DNA from: Dechloromonas sp. HYN0024
GTDB taxonomy: Bacteria; Pseudomonadota; Gammaproteobacteria; Burkholderiales; Rhodocyclaceae
NCBI RefSeq assembly: GCF_003441615.1
Contig: NZ_CP031842.1
Span: 506,001 to 570,000, forward strand
DNA: 64,000 bases
Direction: 5' to 3'
Within the stretch, counting starts at the first letter, position 1; the number at the start of each line of letters is the position of its first letter. The translations under genes were made by a program, and so were the position numbers. Below are positions 10,126 to 17,938 of the stretch, one piece after another. The notes beneath the pieces were generated by a model, which worked only from the letters and a program-made list of their open reading frames with translations, did no database searches and had not been told where the DNA came from.

Positions 10126-11676
10126 ATGGTGCTCAAGAAGGTTGCCAACCTGGGCGGGTTCTTTGCCCAAAAAACGGATCATCCGCTGGCCAATGCCCGG
10201 GAGTTTCGCAAAGTCCTGAGCGAATTGCCGAAGGACAATGCCTTCAAGGCACTCGACGAAATTACCGGTTGGCTTGAGTCACTCGAGGGAGCGAACGGAT
10301 TTCCCATCAGCACGATGTATGAAGTGCTTGAACAACTGGAAGAGGCGGCTCAGCCCCATCTGAAACGGCTGGCCCGAGATTATTTCGGCACCGCCCGTCT
10401 GTCGAGGTCGGAAGAGAACCGGCTGTGGTCGATCAACTATGCATTTTCGACCCGCCTGGCCGCCGCCTATGAGCGGTGCCTGCTCGCCATCGACGATAAA
10501 AGTCAGTCCGGTGAGCTGGCCAAGACGGTGCTACCAAGTTTGTGCGTCCGCCTGATGATGGCGCTCGGGCGTGCCCTCAAGTGGGAACAATTCCACTATG
10601 GGCCGTCGCGCGATACGTGCTGGCAGAGTATGGGCCGGGCCTTGATGGCGGCCGAGGCAGCCGGCGTGGCCGGCAAGGCAGTTGCCGTGCCGGGGCGGAA
10701 CGGAATGACCACGCCCGTCCAGGAATACCAGAAGGTGATGATTTTTCAGGCGGCCTCGCTCGATAGCCTGTTGCCGGTTGGCATTGAACTGGCTGAGCAT
10801 GTGATCGACCATTTTTTGTCAGGTTTCGTTTTTACAGCCGAGGCCCAGATCGATAGCGTTTACTGGGTCGACCTCAAACTGGCCCAGCCCCCCCTGCGTC
10901 TCGCCCGTATGCCGGCCCAGGCCGAGACGACCCAGCGTTTCATGAAGCCGGGCAGTGCCCACGAGGCGATGCGTGCCGTGCTCGATAACCTCGAGCGGGG
11001 CGGCGACATGCCGCCCGAGATCAATCTCGGTGGGCAATATCCGGTCAAGTTGCTGGTTGCGGTCTTCCGTCACCTGACCAATTACCTGTCGCCGATGCCG
11101 CCGCAACGGCTGCACGATCGCCATCGGGTCACGCACCGGATGGCGGTACTCAACGGGCTGGTTAACGCTTTCGTGGTTTTTTCCGACGAGTTTGGCGGTC
11201 GGCCGGCTGGCTTGCCGACCGAAACCTGGCTTGCCGAGAATGTCAGTCGGGGCGGCTTTGGCGCCCTGCTCGACAAGGTTCCGGAGGAGTGGCTGCGGGT
11301 CGGTGCCCTGCTCGCCATGCAGCCGGAGGGGGGCAGCAACTGGCTGCTCGGCGTCGTTCGTCGCTATCACCGGATGTCGGAAAACGATGCCCGCGTGGGC
11401 ATTCAGGCGCTGGCGACCAAGGCGGTTGCGCTTGAACTGCGGGGGAGAAATACCACCGCCAGCTATATGGCCGCAGCCGGCACCAGTCCAGCCTTGATGC
11501 TGCTTGATGGCAACGAGCCTGACGAGTTTCGGGTCATTCTGCCACCGACGACTTTCGATCAGCGGGAAAGTCTGGAGTACGTCCGCGATGGTCAGCGGTT
11601 CCAGTTGAATCCCGTGGCCCTGGTCGAACAGACGGCCGATTACGAACTGGCCCGCTACCGCCGGACGGCCGTTTAA
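10126..11676 (+). CDS. Unrecognised 516-aa cytoplasmic protein
   Basis: I do not recognise this protein by name. I chose the ATG at 10126, preceded by GGAGGGGG, over an upstream ATG at 10009 that would span the inverted repeat and has no ribosome site. There is no signal peptide or membrane segment. Residues 1-290 look mostly helical with many Leu/Ala; the last 100 residues look beta-rich (FRVILPPTTF, a GQRFQLNPVAL segment), which could be a divergent PilZ-like or other small barrel, but this is a guess. Codon use resembles its neighbours. The stop overlaps the mog stop on the other strand by 4 bp (TTAA). Confidence 0.8.
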   Translation: MVLKKVANLGGFFAQKTDHPLANAREFRKVLSELPKDNAFKALDEITGWLESLEGANGFPISTMYEVLEQLEEAAQPHLKRLARDYFGTARLSRSEENRLWSINYAFSTRLAAAYERCLLAIDDKSQSGELAKTVLPSLCVRLMMALGRALKWEQFHYGPSRDTCWQSMGRALMAAEAAGVAGKAVAVPGRNGMTTPVQEYQKVMIFQAASLDSLLPVGIELAEHVIDHFLSGFVFTAEAQIDSVYWVDLKLAQPPLRLARMPAQAETTQRFMKPGSAHEAMRAVLDNLERGGDMPPEINLGGQYPVKLLVAVFRHLTNYLSPMPPQRLHDRHRVTHRMAVLNGLVNAFVVFSDEFGGRPAGLPTETWLAENVSRGGFGALLDKVPEEWLRVGALLAMQPEGGSNWLLGVVRRYHRMSENDARVGIQALATKAVALELRGRNTTASYMAAAGTSPALMLLDGNEPDEFRVILPPTTFDQRESLEYVRDGQRFQLNPVALVEQTADYELARYRRTAV

Positions 11677-12263
11677 GCCTGGGCAGGGCGGATCGCCGAT
11701 TTTGGCCGGAAGGCCTTGATCACGGATTCGTTGGTTTCGGCATAGGGGCCGCCGATCAGGTCGATGCAATAAGGCACCGCAGCAAAGATGCCGACGTGGG
11801 CGACCGTGCCGTCGGCCCGGCGAACGCCTTCCAGGGTTTCCCTGATCGATTTCGGTTGGCCGGGCAGGTTGATGATCAGGGCTTGCTTGCGAATGACGGC
11901 AACCTGGCGTGAGAGGATGGCGGTCGGCACAAAATTGAGGCTGATCCGGCGCATTTCCTCACCAAAGCCGGGCATTTCCTTATCGGCGACAGCCAGCGTG
12001 GCTTCCGGCGTGACGTCGCGCAATGCTGGGCCGGTGCCGCCGGTGGTCAGCACCAGATGGCACCGGTCGTCGTCGACCAGCGCCATCAGCGTTTTTTCAA
12101 TAGTCTCGCGGTCATCGGCGATCAGCCGCGTCTCGGCGCGCCATGGCGTGGACAGGGCCGACGACAGCCATTCCTGCAGGGCGGGAATGCCCTTGTCTTC
12201 ATAAACGCCGGTCGAGGCGCGATCACTGATCGAAACCAGACCGACGATCAATGCCTCACTCAT
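11673..12263 (-). CDS. mog: Molybdopterin adenylyltransferase
   Basis: Adenylates molybdopterin before molybdate insertion in molybdenum-cofactor synthesis. The 196-aa protein begins SEALIVGLVSISDRAS and carries the MoCF TTGGTGPALRDVTPEAT motif and the LPGQPKSI segment of the Mog/MoaB family. Its length fits Mog. The open frame extends further upstream but only through the yjgA region; the ATG at 12263 overlaps the yjgA end by 8 bp, suggesting coupling. The Moco enzyme MsrP is encoded in this window at 34652. Confidence 0.93.
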   Translation of the reverse strand: MSEALIVGLVSISDRASTGVYEDKGIPALQEWLSSALSTPWRAETRLIADDRETIEKTLMALVDDDRCHLVLTTGGTGPALRDVTPEATLAVADKEMPGFGEEMRRISLNFVPTAILSRQVAVIRKQALIINLPGQPKSIRETLEGVRRADGTVAHVGIFAAVPYCIDLIGGPYAETNESVIKAFRPKSAIRPAQA

Positions 12264-12798
12264 CGTCCGCATCCTCGTCCTCGGCGACCGGGGCACCCTG
12301 CCGGTCGAGGTCCTGCAGGATCTGGAAAATGGCGCGGAAATTCTTCGGCGGCTTGTGGTTTTCCAGTTCCTTGAGCGCATTGCGGCGCAGCTGGCGCATG
12401 TGCTGGAGATCGATATCGGGCCAGATGGCGGCGATTTCGGCGAGATAGGTTTCGTCTTCGATAAAGCGTGTGCGGAAACGTTCCAGGCGGTGCAGGCGGG
12501 CTGTTTCAGCCGACGATTCGCCGCGCAGCATGGCCAGGCCGGCGCGGATCGGCTCGTCATCGACGCCGCGCATGAGCTTGCCGAGATACATCACCTGACG
12601 GCGATGGGCGCCGTGAGCGGTGATTTTCTGGCATTCGCGGACGGCGTCATAAATGTTTTCCGGCAGTTTTATCTTCTTCAGTTGGCCGACCGACAGTTCG
12701 ACCAGTTCTTCGCCGAGATCGCGCAATTCATGCATGGCCTCCTTCTTCTTGGTCTTGGAAGGACGGCCTGTGTCTTCGGTGAAATCTTCTTCATGCAT
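12256..12798 (-). CDS. yjgA: YjgA/DarP ribosome-associated protein (DUF615)
   Basis: YjgA proteins associate with late 50S assembly intermediates in E. coli. The 180-aa chain has the family pattern: acidic N-terminus, helical core with the GKLMR..DDEPIRAGL segment, and KELENHKPPKNFRAIFQIL near the end. A longer start at 12867 would overlap the pmbA start; the ATG at 12798 gives the usual length (E. coli 183 aa). It is divergent from pmbA, the same neighbour as in E. coli. Confidence 0.92.
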   Translation of the reverse strand: MHEEDFTEDTGRPSKTKKKEAMHELRDLGEELVELSVGQLKKIKLPENIYDAVRECQKITAHGAHRRQVMYLGKLMRGVDDEPIRAGLAMLRGESSAETARLHRLERFRTRFIEDETYLAEIAAIWPDIDLQHMRQLRRNALKELENHKPPKNFRAIFQILQDLDRQGAPVAEDEDADDE

Positions 12799-12865
12799 GG
12801 GGTTGTCCGGTGCGGGCAATAACGGGCTGTTATGATAGCGACTTTCCCGCTCCGACGTCGCCTCC

Positions 12866-14209
12866 ATGTCCGAAACAGCCGCATTTTCCTATTCCCACGC
12901 CACCCTGCAGCAACTCTCCGAGGACGTCCTCAAGCATGCGCGCAGCAAGGGGGCGACGGCCTGCGAGGTGGATGTCTCGGAGGGTTTCGGCCAGTCGGTG
13001 ACGGTGCGTTGCGACGAGGTTGAAACCATCGAATTCAATCGCGACAAGGGTATCGGCATCACGATTTATTCCGGTCAGCGCAAGGGCTACGCCAGCACTT
13101 CCGACTTTTCGGCGCAAGCGCTGCGCGAAACCGTCGAAGCGGCGCTCGACATCGCCCGCTTCACGGCCGAGGACGATTGTGCCGGTCTGGCCGATGCGGC
13201 GCTGATGGCGAAGAATCCGCCCGAGCTCGATCTGTACCATCCGTGGGCCCTGACCGTCGAAGAGGCGATCGAGACGGCCCGGCGCTGCGAGCAGGCCGCA
13301 TTTGACGCCAGTCCGCTGGTCAGCAATTCCGAAGGGGCCTCGATTTCGACCCAGCAGGCGCATTTCGTTTCGGCCAACAGCCTCGGCTTCATGGGCGGCT
13401 ACCCGACCTCGCGGCATTACATTTCGTGTTCGGTGATTGCCGGCGAACAGGATGCGATGCAGCGCGACGACTGGTACACCACCCATCGCAATGCCCGCCA
13501 CCTCGACGATCCGGCGCAGGTCGGCGCGATTGCCGCCAAGCGGGCGATTGCCCGGCTCGATGGGCGCAAGGTCAAGACCGGTGAGTTTCCGATCATTCTC
13601 GAAGCGCCTCTGGCTGGCGGCCTGCTCGGCAGTCTGGTGCATGCGGCAAGCGGTGGTGCCCTGTATCGCAAATCGTCGTTCCTGCTCGATCAGCTGGGCA
13701 AGAAAATCATGCCGGATTTCGTGCACATCGCCGAGCGACCGCATATTTCATGCGGTCTCGGCAGCGCCTCCTTCGACAGCGACGGTGTGGCGACGCGAGA
13801 TCGTGACGTGGTCGCCAACGGCATCCTGCAGGGGTATTTTCTGAGCACCTACACGGCCCGCAAGCTGGGCATGCAGACGACGGCCAATGCCGGTGGCAGC
13901 CACAACCTGATCATTCAGCCCGGTGATCTCGATCTTGATGGGCTGCTCGCCAAAATGGGGCGTGGCCTGCTCGTCACCGAACTGCTCGGCCATGGTATCA
14001 ACTACGTGACCGGTGATTATTCACGCGGGGCTGCCGGCTTCTGGGTGGAGGATGGCAAGATCGCCTATCCGGTCGAGGAAATCACCATTGCCGGCAATCT
14101 CAAGGCCATGCTGGCCGGCATCGTCGCTGTGGGCAACGACGTGCAGATCCGGGGCAGCAAGATTACCGGCTCGATCATGCTGGATAGGATGACGGTCGCC
14201 GGTGAGTAG
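12866..14209 (+). CDS. pmbA: Metalloprotease PmbA (TldE)
   Basis: PmbA/TldE forms a heterodimeric metallopeptidase with TldD; the pair processes microcin B17 and helps degrade CcdA in E. coli. The 447-aa protein matches the family length, with the N-terminal ATACEVDVSEGFGQSVTVR region and the C-terminal AGFWVEDGKIAYPVEEITIAGN-like signature region (split here: GFWVEDGKIAYPV, EEITIAGNL). tldD is not in the window. No strong ribosome site is visible before the ATG. Confidence 0.95.
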   Translation: MSETAAFSYSHATLQQLSEDVLKHARSKGATACEVDVSEGFGQSVTVRCDEVETIEFNRDKGIGITIYSGQRKGYASTSDFSAQALRETVEAALDIARFTAEDDCAGLADAALMAKNPPELDLYHPWALTVEEAIETARRCEQAAFDASPLVSNSEGASISTQQAHFVSANSLGFMGGYPTSRHYISCSVIAGEQDAMQRDDWYTTHRNARHLDDPAQVGAIAAKRAIARLDGRKVKTGEFPIILEAPLAGGLLGSLVHAASGGALYRKSSFLLDQLGKKIMPDFVHIAERPHISCGLGSASFDSDGVATRDRDVVANGILQGYFLSTYTARKLGMQTTANAGGSHNLIIQPGDLDLDGLLAKMGRGLLVTELLGHGINYVTGDYSRGAAGFWVEDGKIAYPVEEITIAGNLKAMLAGIVAVGNDVQIRGSKITGSIMLDRMTVAGE

Positions 14210-14314
14210 GATGTTGCTGCTATAAGGGTTTTCCGCAACTCGTCAGGGCGATGGTTTTGGCTAGAATGGAAAGGCATGATTCTGACGTGCCCAAACATTT
14301 CTGGAGGAGACAAT

Positions 14315-15403
14315 ATGCAACGTCGTGATTTTCTGAAAAAGGCTTCCGTCGGTGCTGTCGCCGGCGCTGCCACTACCCTCGCTGCACCGGCTATCGCCCA
14401 GGCCCTGCCCAATATCAAGTGGCGCCTGACCTCGAGCTTCCCGAAGAGCCTGGACACCATTTACGGCGGTGCTGAAGTTCTCGCCAACCGGGTGCGTGCC
14501 ATCACCAACGGCAAGTTCGACATTCGCGTCTTTGCTGGCGGCGAAATCGTTCCCGGCCTGCAGGCGCTTGATGCTGTGCAACAAGGTACGGTTGAAGTCT
14601 GCCATACCTGCTCCTACTACTACGTTGGCAAGGACAAGACCTTCGGTTTTGGCACATCGGTTCCGTTCGGCATGACGGCCCGTCAGATGAACGCCTGGAT
14701 CTACTACGGCGGCGGCCAGAAGCTGCTTGACGATTTTTATTCCAACTACAACGTCCTGTCCTTTGCCGGCGGCAATACCGGCACCCAGATGGGCGGCTGG
14801 TGGCGCAAGGAAGTTAATACCGTCGCCGACCTCAAGGGGGTCAAGATGCGTATCGCCGGTCTCGGCGGCACCGTTTTCTCGGCGCTCGGCGTCGTCCCGC
14901 AGCAGATCGCTGGTGGCGACATCTACCCGGCCCTGGAAAAAGGCACCATCGACGCAGCCGAATGGGTCGGTCCGTACGATGACGAAAAGCTGGGCTTCTA
15001 CAAGGTCGCCAAGAACTACTACTACCCGGGCTGGTGGGAGCCGGGCCCGACCATCCACTTCTTCGTCAACAAGGCCGAATGGGCCAAGCTGCCCAAGGAA
15101 TATCAGGAAGCCTTCCAGGCCGCTGCCTTCGAAGCCAACGTGACGATGATGGCCGAATACGACCACAAGAATCCGGCAGCACTGGCCAAGCTGATGCAGG
15201 CGGGTGTCAAGGTCAAGGAATTCTCTTCCGAAATTCTCAAGGCTACCTACAAGGCGGCAACCGATCTCTACGTCGACGAAGCCGGCAAGAACCCGGCCTT
15301 CAAGAAGATCTACGTCGAGTACGACAAGTACCGGCGAACGCAGTCGGCCTGGTTCAGTCTGGCCGAACGGCGCATGGATGGCTTCCTGCAGACCGGCAAA
15401 TAA
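14315..15403 (+). CDS. TRAP transporter substrate-binding protein, TakP-like
   Basis: Periplasmic binding protein of a tripartite (TRAP) transporter, 362 aa. The N-terminus is a Tat-type signal (RRDFLK, then a hydrophobic stretch ending APAIAQA). The mature part closely resembles Rhodobacter TakP, an alpha-keto acid binder: WRLTSSFPKSLDT, GGAEVL, VPQQIAGGDIYPALEKGT and EWVGPYDDEKLGF are all recognisable. Alpha-keto acids such as pyruvate are therefore the likely ligands (inference). Start chosen at 14315 after GGAGGAGA. Its membrane subunits are probably the dctQM genes 2.5 kb away on the other strand. Confidence 0.92.
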   Translation: MQRRDFLKKASVGAVAGAATTLAAPAIAQALPNIKWRLTSSFPKSLDTIYGGAEVLANRVRAITNGKFDIRVFAGGEIVPGLQALDAVQQGTVEVCHTCSYYYVGKDKTFGFGTSVPFGMTARQMNAWIYYGGGQKLLDDFYSNYNVLSFAGGNTGTQMGGWWRKEVNTVADLKGVKMRIAGLGGTVFSALGVVPQQIAGGDIYPALEKGTIDAAEWVGPYDDEKLGFYKVAKNYYYPGWWEPGPTIHFFVNKAEWAKLPKEYQEAFQAAAFEANVTMMAEYDHKNPAALAKLMQAGVKVKEFSSEILKATYKAATDLYVDEAGKNPAFKKIYVEYDKYRRTQSAWFSLAERRMDGFLQTGK

Positions 15404-15422
15404 GCGTCTGTCTGTTGTCGAT

Positions 15423-15452
15423 AAAAAACCCGCGAATTTCGCGGGTTTTTTT
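15423..15452. terminator. Bidirectional terminator between dctP and dps
   Basis: A-rich left arm, stem CCCGCGA/TCGCGGG and T-rich right arm (AAAAAACCCGCGA ATT TCGCGGGTTTTTTT). U-tracts arise on both strands, so it can end both the dctP and the dps transcript. Confidence 0.9.
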
Positions 15453-15492
15453 ATGGTGTGCCCGGTAGGGCGAACTTGCCTGATCGTGCTGC

Positions 15493-15957
15493 TTATTTCT
15501 CGAGCAGACTACGCAGCATCCAGGCGTTCTTTTCATGAATCTGCATGCGCTGGGTGAGCAGGTCGGCGGTCGGCTCATCGCCGGCCTTGTCCACGATGGC
15601 GAAAATGCCACGTGCTGTCTTGGTGACAGCTTCCTGGCCGGCGACCAGTTGCTTGATCATGTCCTCGGCCGAGACCTTGCCTTCGCTTTCCTTGATCACT
15701 GTCAGCCGGGCGAATTCGGCGTAGGTGCCGGGGGCGGCGACGCCCAGGGCGCGGATGCGTTCGGCGATGAGATCCAGGGCGTTCCACAGCTCGGTGTATT
15801 GATCCATGAACATCACGTGCAGCGTGTTGAACATCGGACCAGTGACGTTCCAGTGGAAATTGTGGGTTTTCAGGTAGAGGGTGAAAGAGTCGGCCAGCAG
15901 GTGTGACAGGCCGTCGGCGATTTTTTCGCGGTCCTTCTTGGTGATTCCGATATCCAT
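15493..15957 (-). CDS. dps: Dps-family ferritin-like protein
   Basis: Dps proteins form dodecamers that oxidise and store iron with peroxide and shield DNA. The 154-aa chain shows the intersubunit ferroxidase ligands at the right spacing: H35, H47, D62 and E66 in HNFHWNVTG...LHVMF...NALDLIAERI. The N-terminus is short with only two lysines, so DNA binding is uncertain. It stands alone between two unrelated genes; the neighbouring fpr hints at an oxidative-stress locus. Confidence 0.94.
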   Translation of the reverse strand: MDIGITKKDREKIADGLSHLLADSFTLYLKTHNFHWNVTGPMFNTLHVMFMDQYTELWNALDLIAERIRALGVAAPGTYAEFARLTVIKESEGKVSAEDMIKQLVAGQEAVTKTARGIFAIVDKAGDEPTADLLTQRMQIHEKNAWMLRSLLEK

Positions 15958-16083
15958 GATTGTTCCCTTCGTCTGGTCGGTGTGGCAGGGTCAGAAAATA
16001 ATACTGCTCTGGCAACGGTTCAATGATGCCCGCCTGATCGACGTCGGGCCAATCGCATTTGGCTATGTGGGCGATAGGCCGTC

Positions 16084-16863
16084 CTATTTCTCGACAAAGG
16101 CGCGCTCGATCACGTAATCCCCCAGTTCGCCGGTATGGTGGTGGCCGACCTTGAAACCGCGCACATCGAGCATGGCGGCAGTGTCGGCGAGCATGGCCGG
16201 GCTGCCGCAGATCATGGCCCGGTCGGTGGCCGGGTCGAGGGGCGGCTGGCCGATGTCGGCGAAAAGCTTGCCGGAGTCGATGAGTTCGGTCAGTCGACCC
16301 TCGTTGCGGAACGACTCGCGCGTTACCGTCGGGTAGTAAATCAGCTTCTCCTTGACCCAGTCGGCGAAGTACTCGTGCTCCTTCAAGTCCTCCTCGATGT
16401 AGTCGTGATAGGCCAGTTCATTGGTCCAGCGTACGCCGTGGATGAGGATGACCTTTTCGAACCGCTCGTAGGTTTCCGGATCGTGAATCAGGCTCATGAA
16501 AGGGGCGAGGCCGGTGCCCGTGGCGAACATGAAGAGGCGCTTGCCCGGCTTCAGGTCGCGCAGGACCAGGGTGCCGGTGGGCTTCTTGCTGACCAGGATC
16601 GGATCGCCGGGCTGGAGGTGCTGCAGACGTGAGGTCAGCGGGCCATCCTCGACCTTGATGCTGAAAAACTCGAGGTATTCCTCGTGGTTGGCGCTGGCAA
16701 TGCTGTAGGCGCGGGTCAGCGGACGGCCATCGACTTCCAGTCCGATCATCACGAACTGGCCGTTAGTGAAGCGCAGGCCGGGGTCGCGTGTCGTCCGGAA
16801 GGTGAATAGCGTGTCGTTCCAGTGATGGACGGAGGTAACGGTTTCGGTGGCCAGGTTGCTCAT
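16084..16863 (-). CDS. fpr: Ferredoxin/flavodoxin-NADP reductase
   Basis: FAD enzyme passing electrons between NADPH and ferredoxin or flavodoxin. The 259-aa protein has RAYSIAS (FAD binding), the ATGTGLAPFMSL NADP loop, an MICGSPAML motif and the C-terminus FVEK typical of the bacterial subclass I Fpr. It is divergent from a LysR regulator, an arrangement known for fpr and finR in Pseudomonas, where the regulator induces fpr under superoxide stress. Confidence 0.95.
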   Translation of the reverse strand: MSNLATETVTSVHHWNDTLFTFRTTRDPGLRFTNGQFVMIGLEVDGRPLTRAYSIASANHEEYLEFFSIKVEDGPLTSRLQHLQPGDPILVSKKPTGTLVLRDLKPGKRLFMFATGTGLAPFMSLIHDPETYERFEKVILIHGVRWTNELAYHDYIEEDLKEHEYFADWVKEKLIYYPTVTRESFRNEGRLTELIDSGKLFADIGQPPLDPATDRAMICGSPAMLADTAAMLDVRGFKVGHHHTGELGDYVIERAFVEK

Positions 16864-16907
16864 GTCGGTACTCGTCGAGGGTTCAGATATGACTGATCTT
16901 AGGTGGC

Positions 16908-16961
16908 ATCGTTTATTGATAAAAGCGGGTAATTTATATATCGTTAATCTAAAATATAGAT
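16908..16961. promoter_or_regulatory. fpr/LysR intergenic control region
   Basis: The hexamer ATCGTT occurs at 16908-16913 and again at 16940-16945, 32 bp apart (about three helical turns), followed each time by A/T-rich sequence (TATTGAT, AATCT). TTGATA lies at 16916-16921 and TAAAAT at 16950-16955, the latter directly before the LysR ATG. The region is clearly AT-rich against its surroundings. Regulator binding sites are inferred, not proven. Confidence 0.4.
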
Positions 16962-17885
16962 ATGAAGATCACCCTGCGCCAACTTGAGGTCTTTGCGGCC
17001 GTTGCCCGTCTTGAAAATGTTTCGCGAGCCGCGGCTCAGCTCAACATGTCGCAGTCGGCAGCGAGCACGGCGCTGCTCGAACTGGAGCGTCATTTCGCTT
17101 GCCCTCTGTTTGACCGCGTCGGCAAATCCCTACGCCTCAACGGGAGCGGGCGGGGCTTGTTGCCGCAGGCCGAAGACATGCTGGCCCGAGCCCATGAAAT
17201 TGAAGGATTTCTGGCGGGGGGGCGTCTGGCTCCCGTCGCCGTCGGGGCGACGCTGACGATCGGCAATTATCTGGCGACGCTGGTGGTTGTTGATTACCTG
17301 CAAAAAAATCCGGGCAGTCGGGTCGATCTTGCCGTTTGTAATACGCAACAAGTGGTTGATCGCCTGCGCCGCTTTGAACTCGATGTTGGCCTGATCGAGG
17401 GCGAGGCCAGCGATTCGGATCTGATCTTCGAGCCGTGGATTGACGATGAACTGGTAGTGTTTTGCGCCCCATCACACGCCTTGGCGAAAGCTGGGGAGGC
17501 GGCACCGGCCGTCCTGGCGGAACAAAAATGGATCGTGCGGGAACCGGGTTCAGGGACGCGTGCCCTGTTCGACCGGGCGATCCGCTCGGTCGGCGTCGAT
17601 GCCGATGTCTGTCTGCAGCTTGAGCATACCGAGGCGATCAAGCGGGCGGTCGAATCGGGTCTGGGGGTCGGCTGCCTGTCCCGGCTGTCGCTGCGCGAAG
17701 CGCTGCGGCGCGGCAGTCTGGTCGAGATCAAGACGCCGGCACTGGCCCTGCGTCGCCGCTTCCAGTTTGTCCGTCAGCGCCGGCGCCACCTCAGTACGGC
17801 AACCCGCATGTTCATTGACGAGTGTCGTCGTCTGACCGGCGATGCGGCCGATACCAGCCAACTGACCTTGCCATTCATTCCCTGA
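16962..17885 (+). CDS. LysR-family regulator, FinR-like by context
   Basis: LysR-type transcription factor of 307 aa: N-terminal winged HTH (LRQLEVFAAVARLENVSRAA, then QSAASTALLELE) and a periplasmic-binding-protein-like sensor domain from about residue 90. The divergent fpr gene suggests it controls fpr in response to redox stress, as FinR does in pseudomonads (context inference). No Shine-Dalgarno sequence precedes the ATG; a TAAAAT box 7 bp upstream leaves open a leaderless mRNA. It converges on dctM with a terminator between. Confidence 0.9.
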   Translation: MKITLRQLEVFAAVARLENVSRAAAQLNMSQSAASTALLELERHFACPLFDRVGKSLRLNGSGRGLLPQAEDMLARAHEIEGFLAGGRLAPVAVGATLTIGNYLATLVVVDYLQKNPGSRVDLAVCNTQQVVDRLRRFELDVGLIEGEASDSDLIFEPWIDDELVVFCAPSHALAKAGEAAPAVLAEQKWIVREPGSGTRALFDRAIRSVGVDADVCLQLEHTEAIKRAVESGLGVGCLSRLSLREALRRGSLVEIKTPALALRRRFQFVRQRRRHLSTATRMFIDECRRLTGDAADTSQLTLPFIP

Positions 17886-17893
17886 TCAGGACG

Positions 17894-17919
17894 AAAAAAC
17901 GGGGTCCGCAGACCCCGTT
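17894..17919 (-). terminator. Terminator for dctQM (minus strand)
   Basis: Stem AACGGGGTC/GACCCCGTT with CGCA loop; the A-run at 17894-17899 gives the U-tract on the minus strand. On the plus strand there is no U-tract, so it mainly serves dctM. Confidence 0.85.
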
Positions 17920-17938
17920 CTGGTTAGTGCGCGCAAAA

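Noticed and set aside
14210..14314. Sigma-54 promoter for the TRAP binding protein
   Set aside because: No TGGCAC-N5-TTGC type element could be found; only a TAGAAT -10-like box without a fitting -35.
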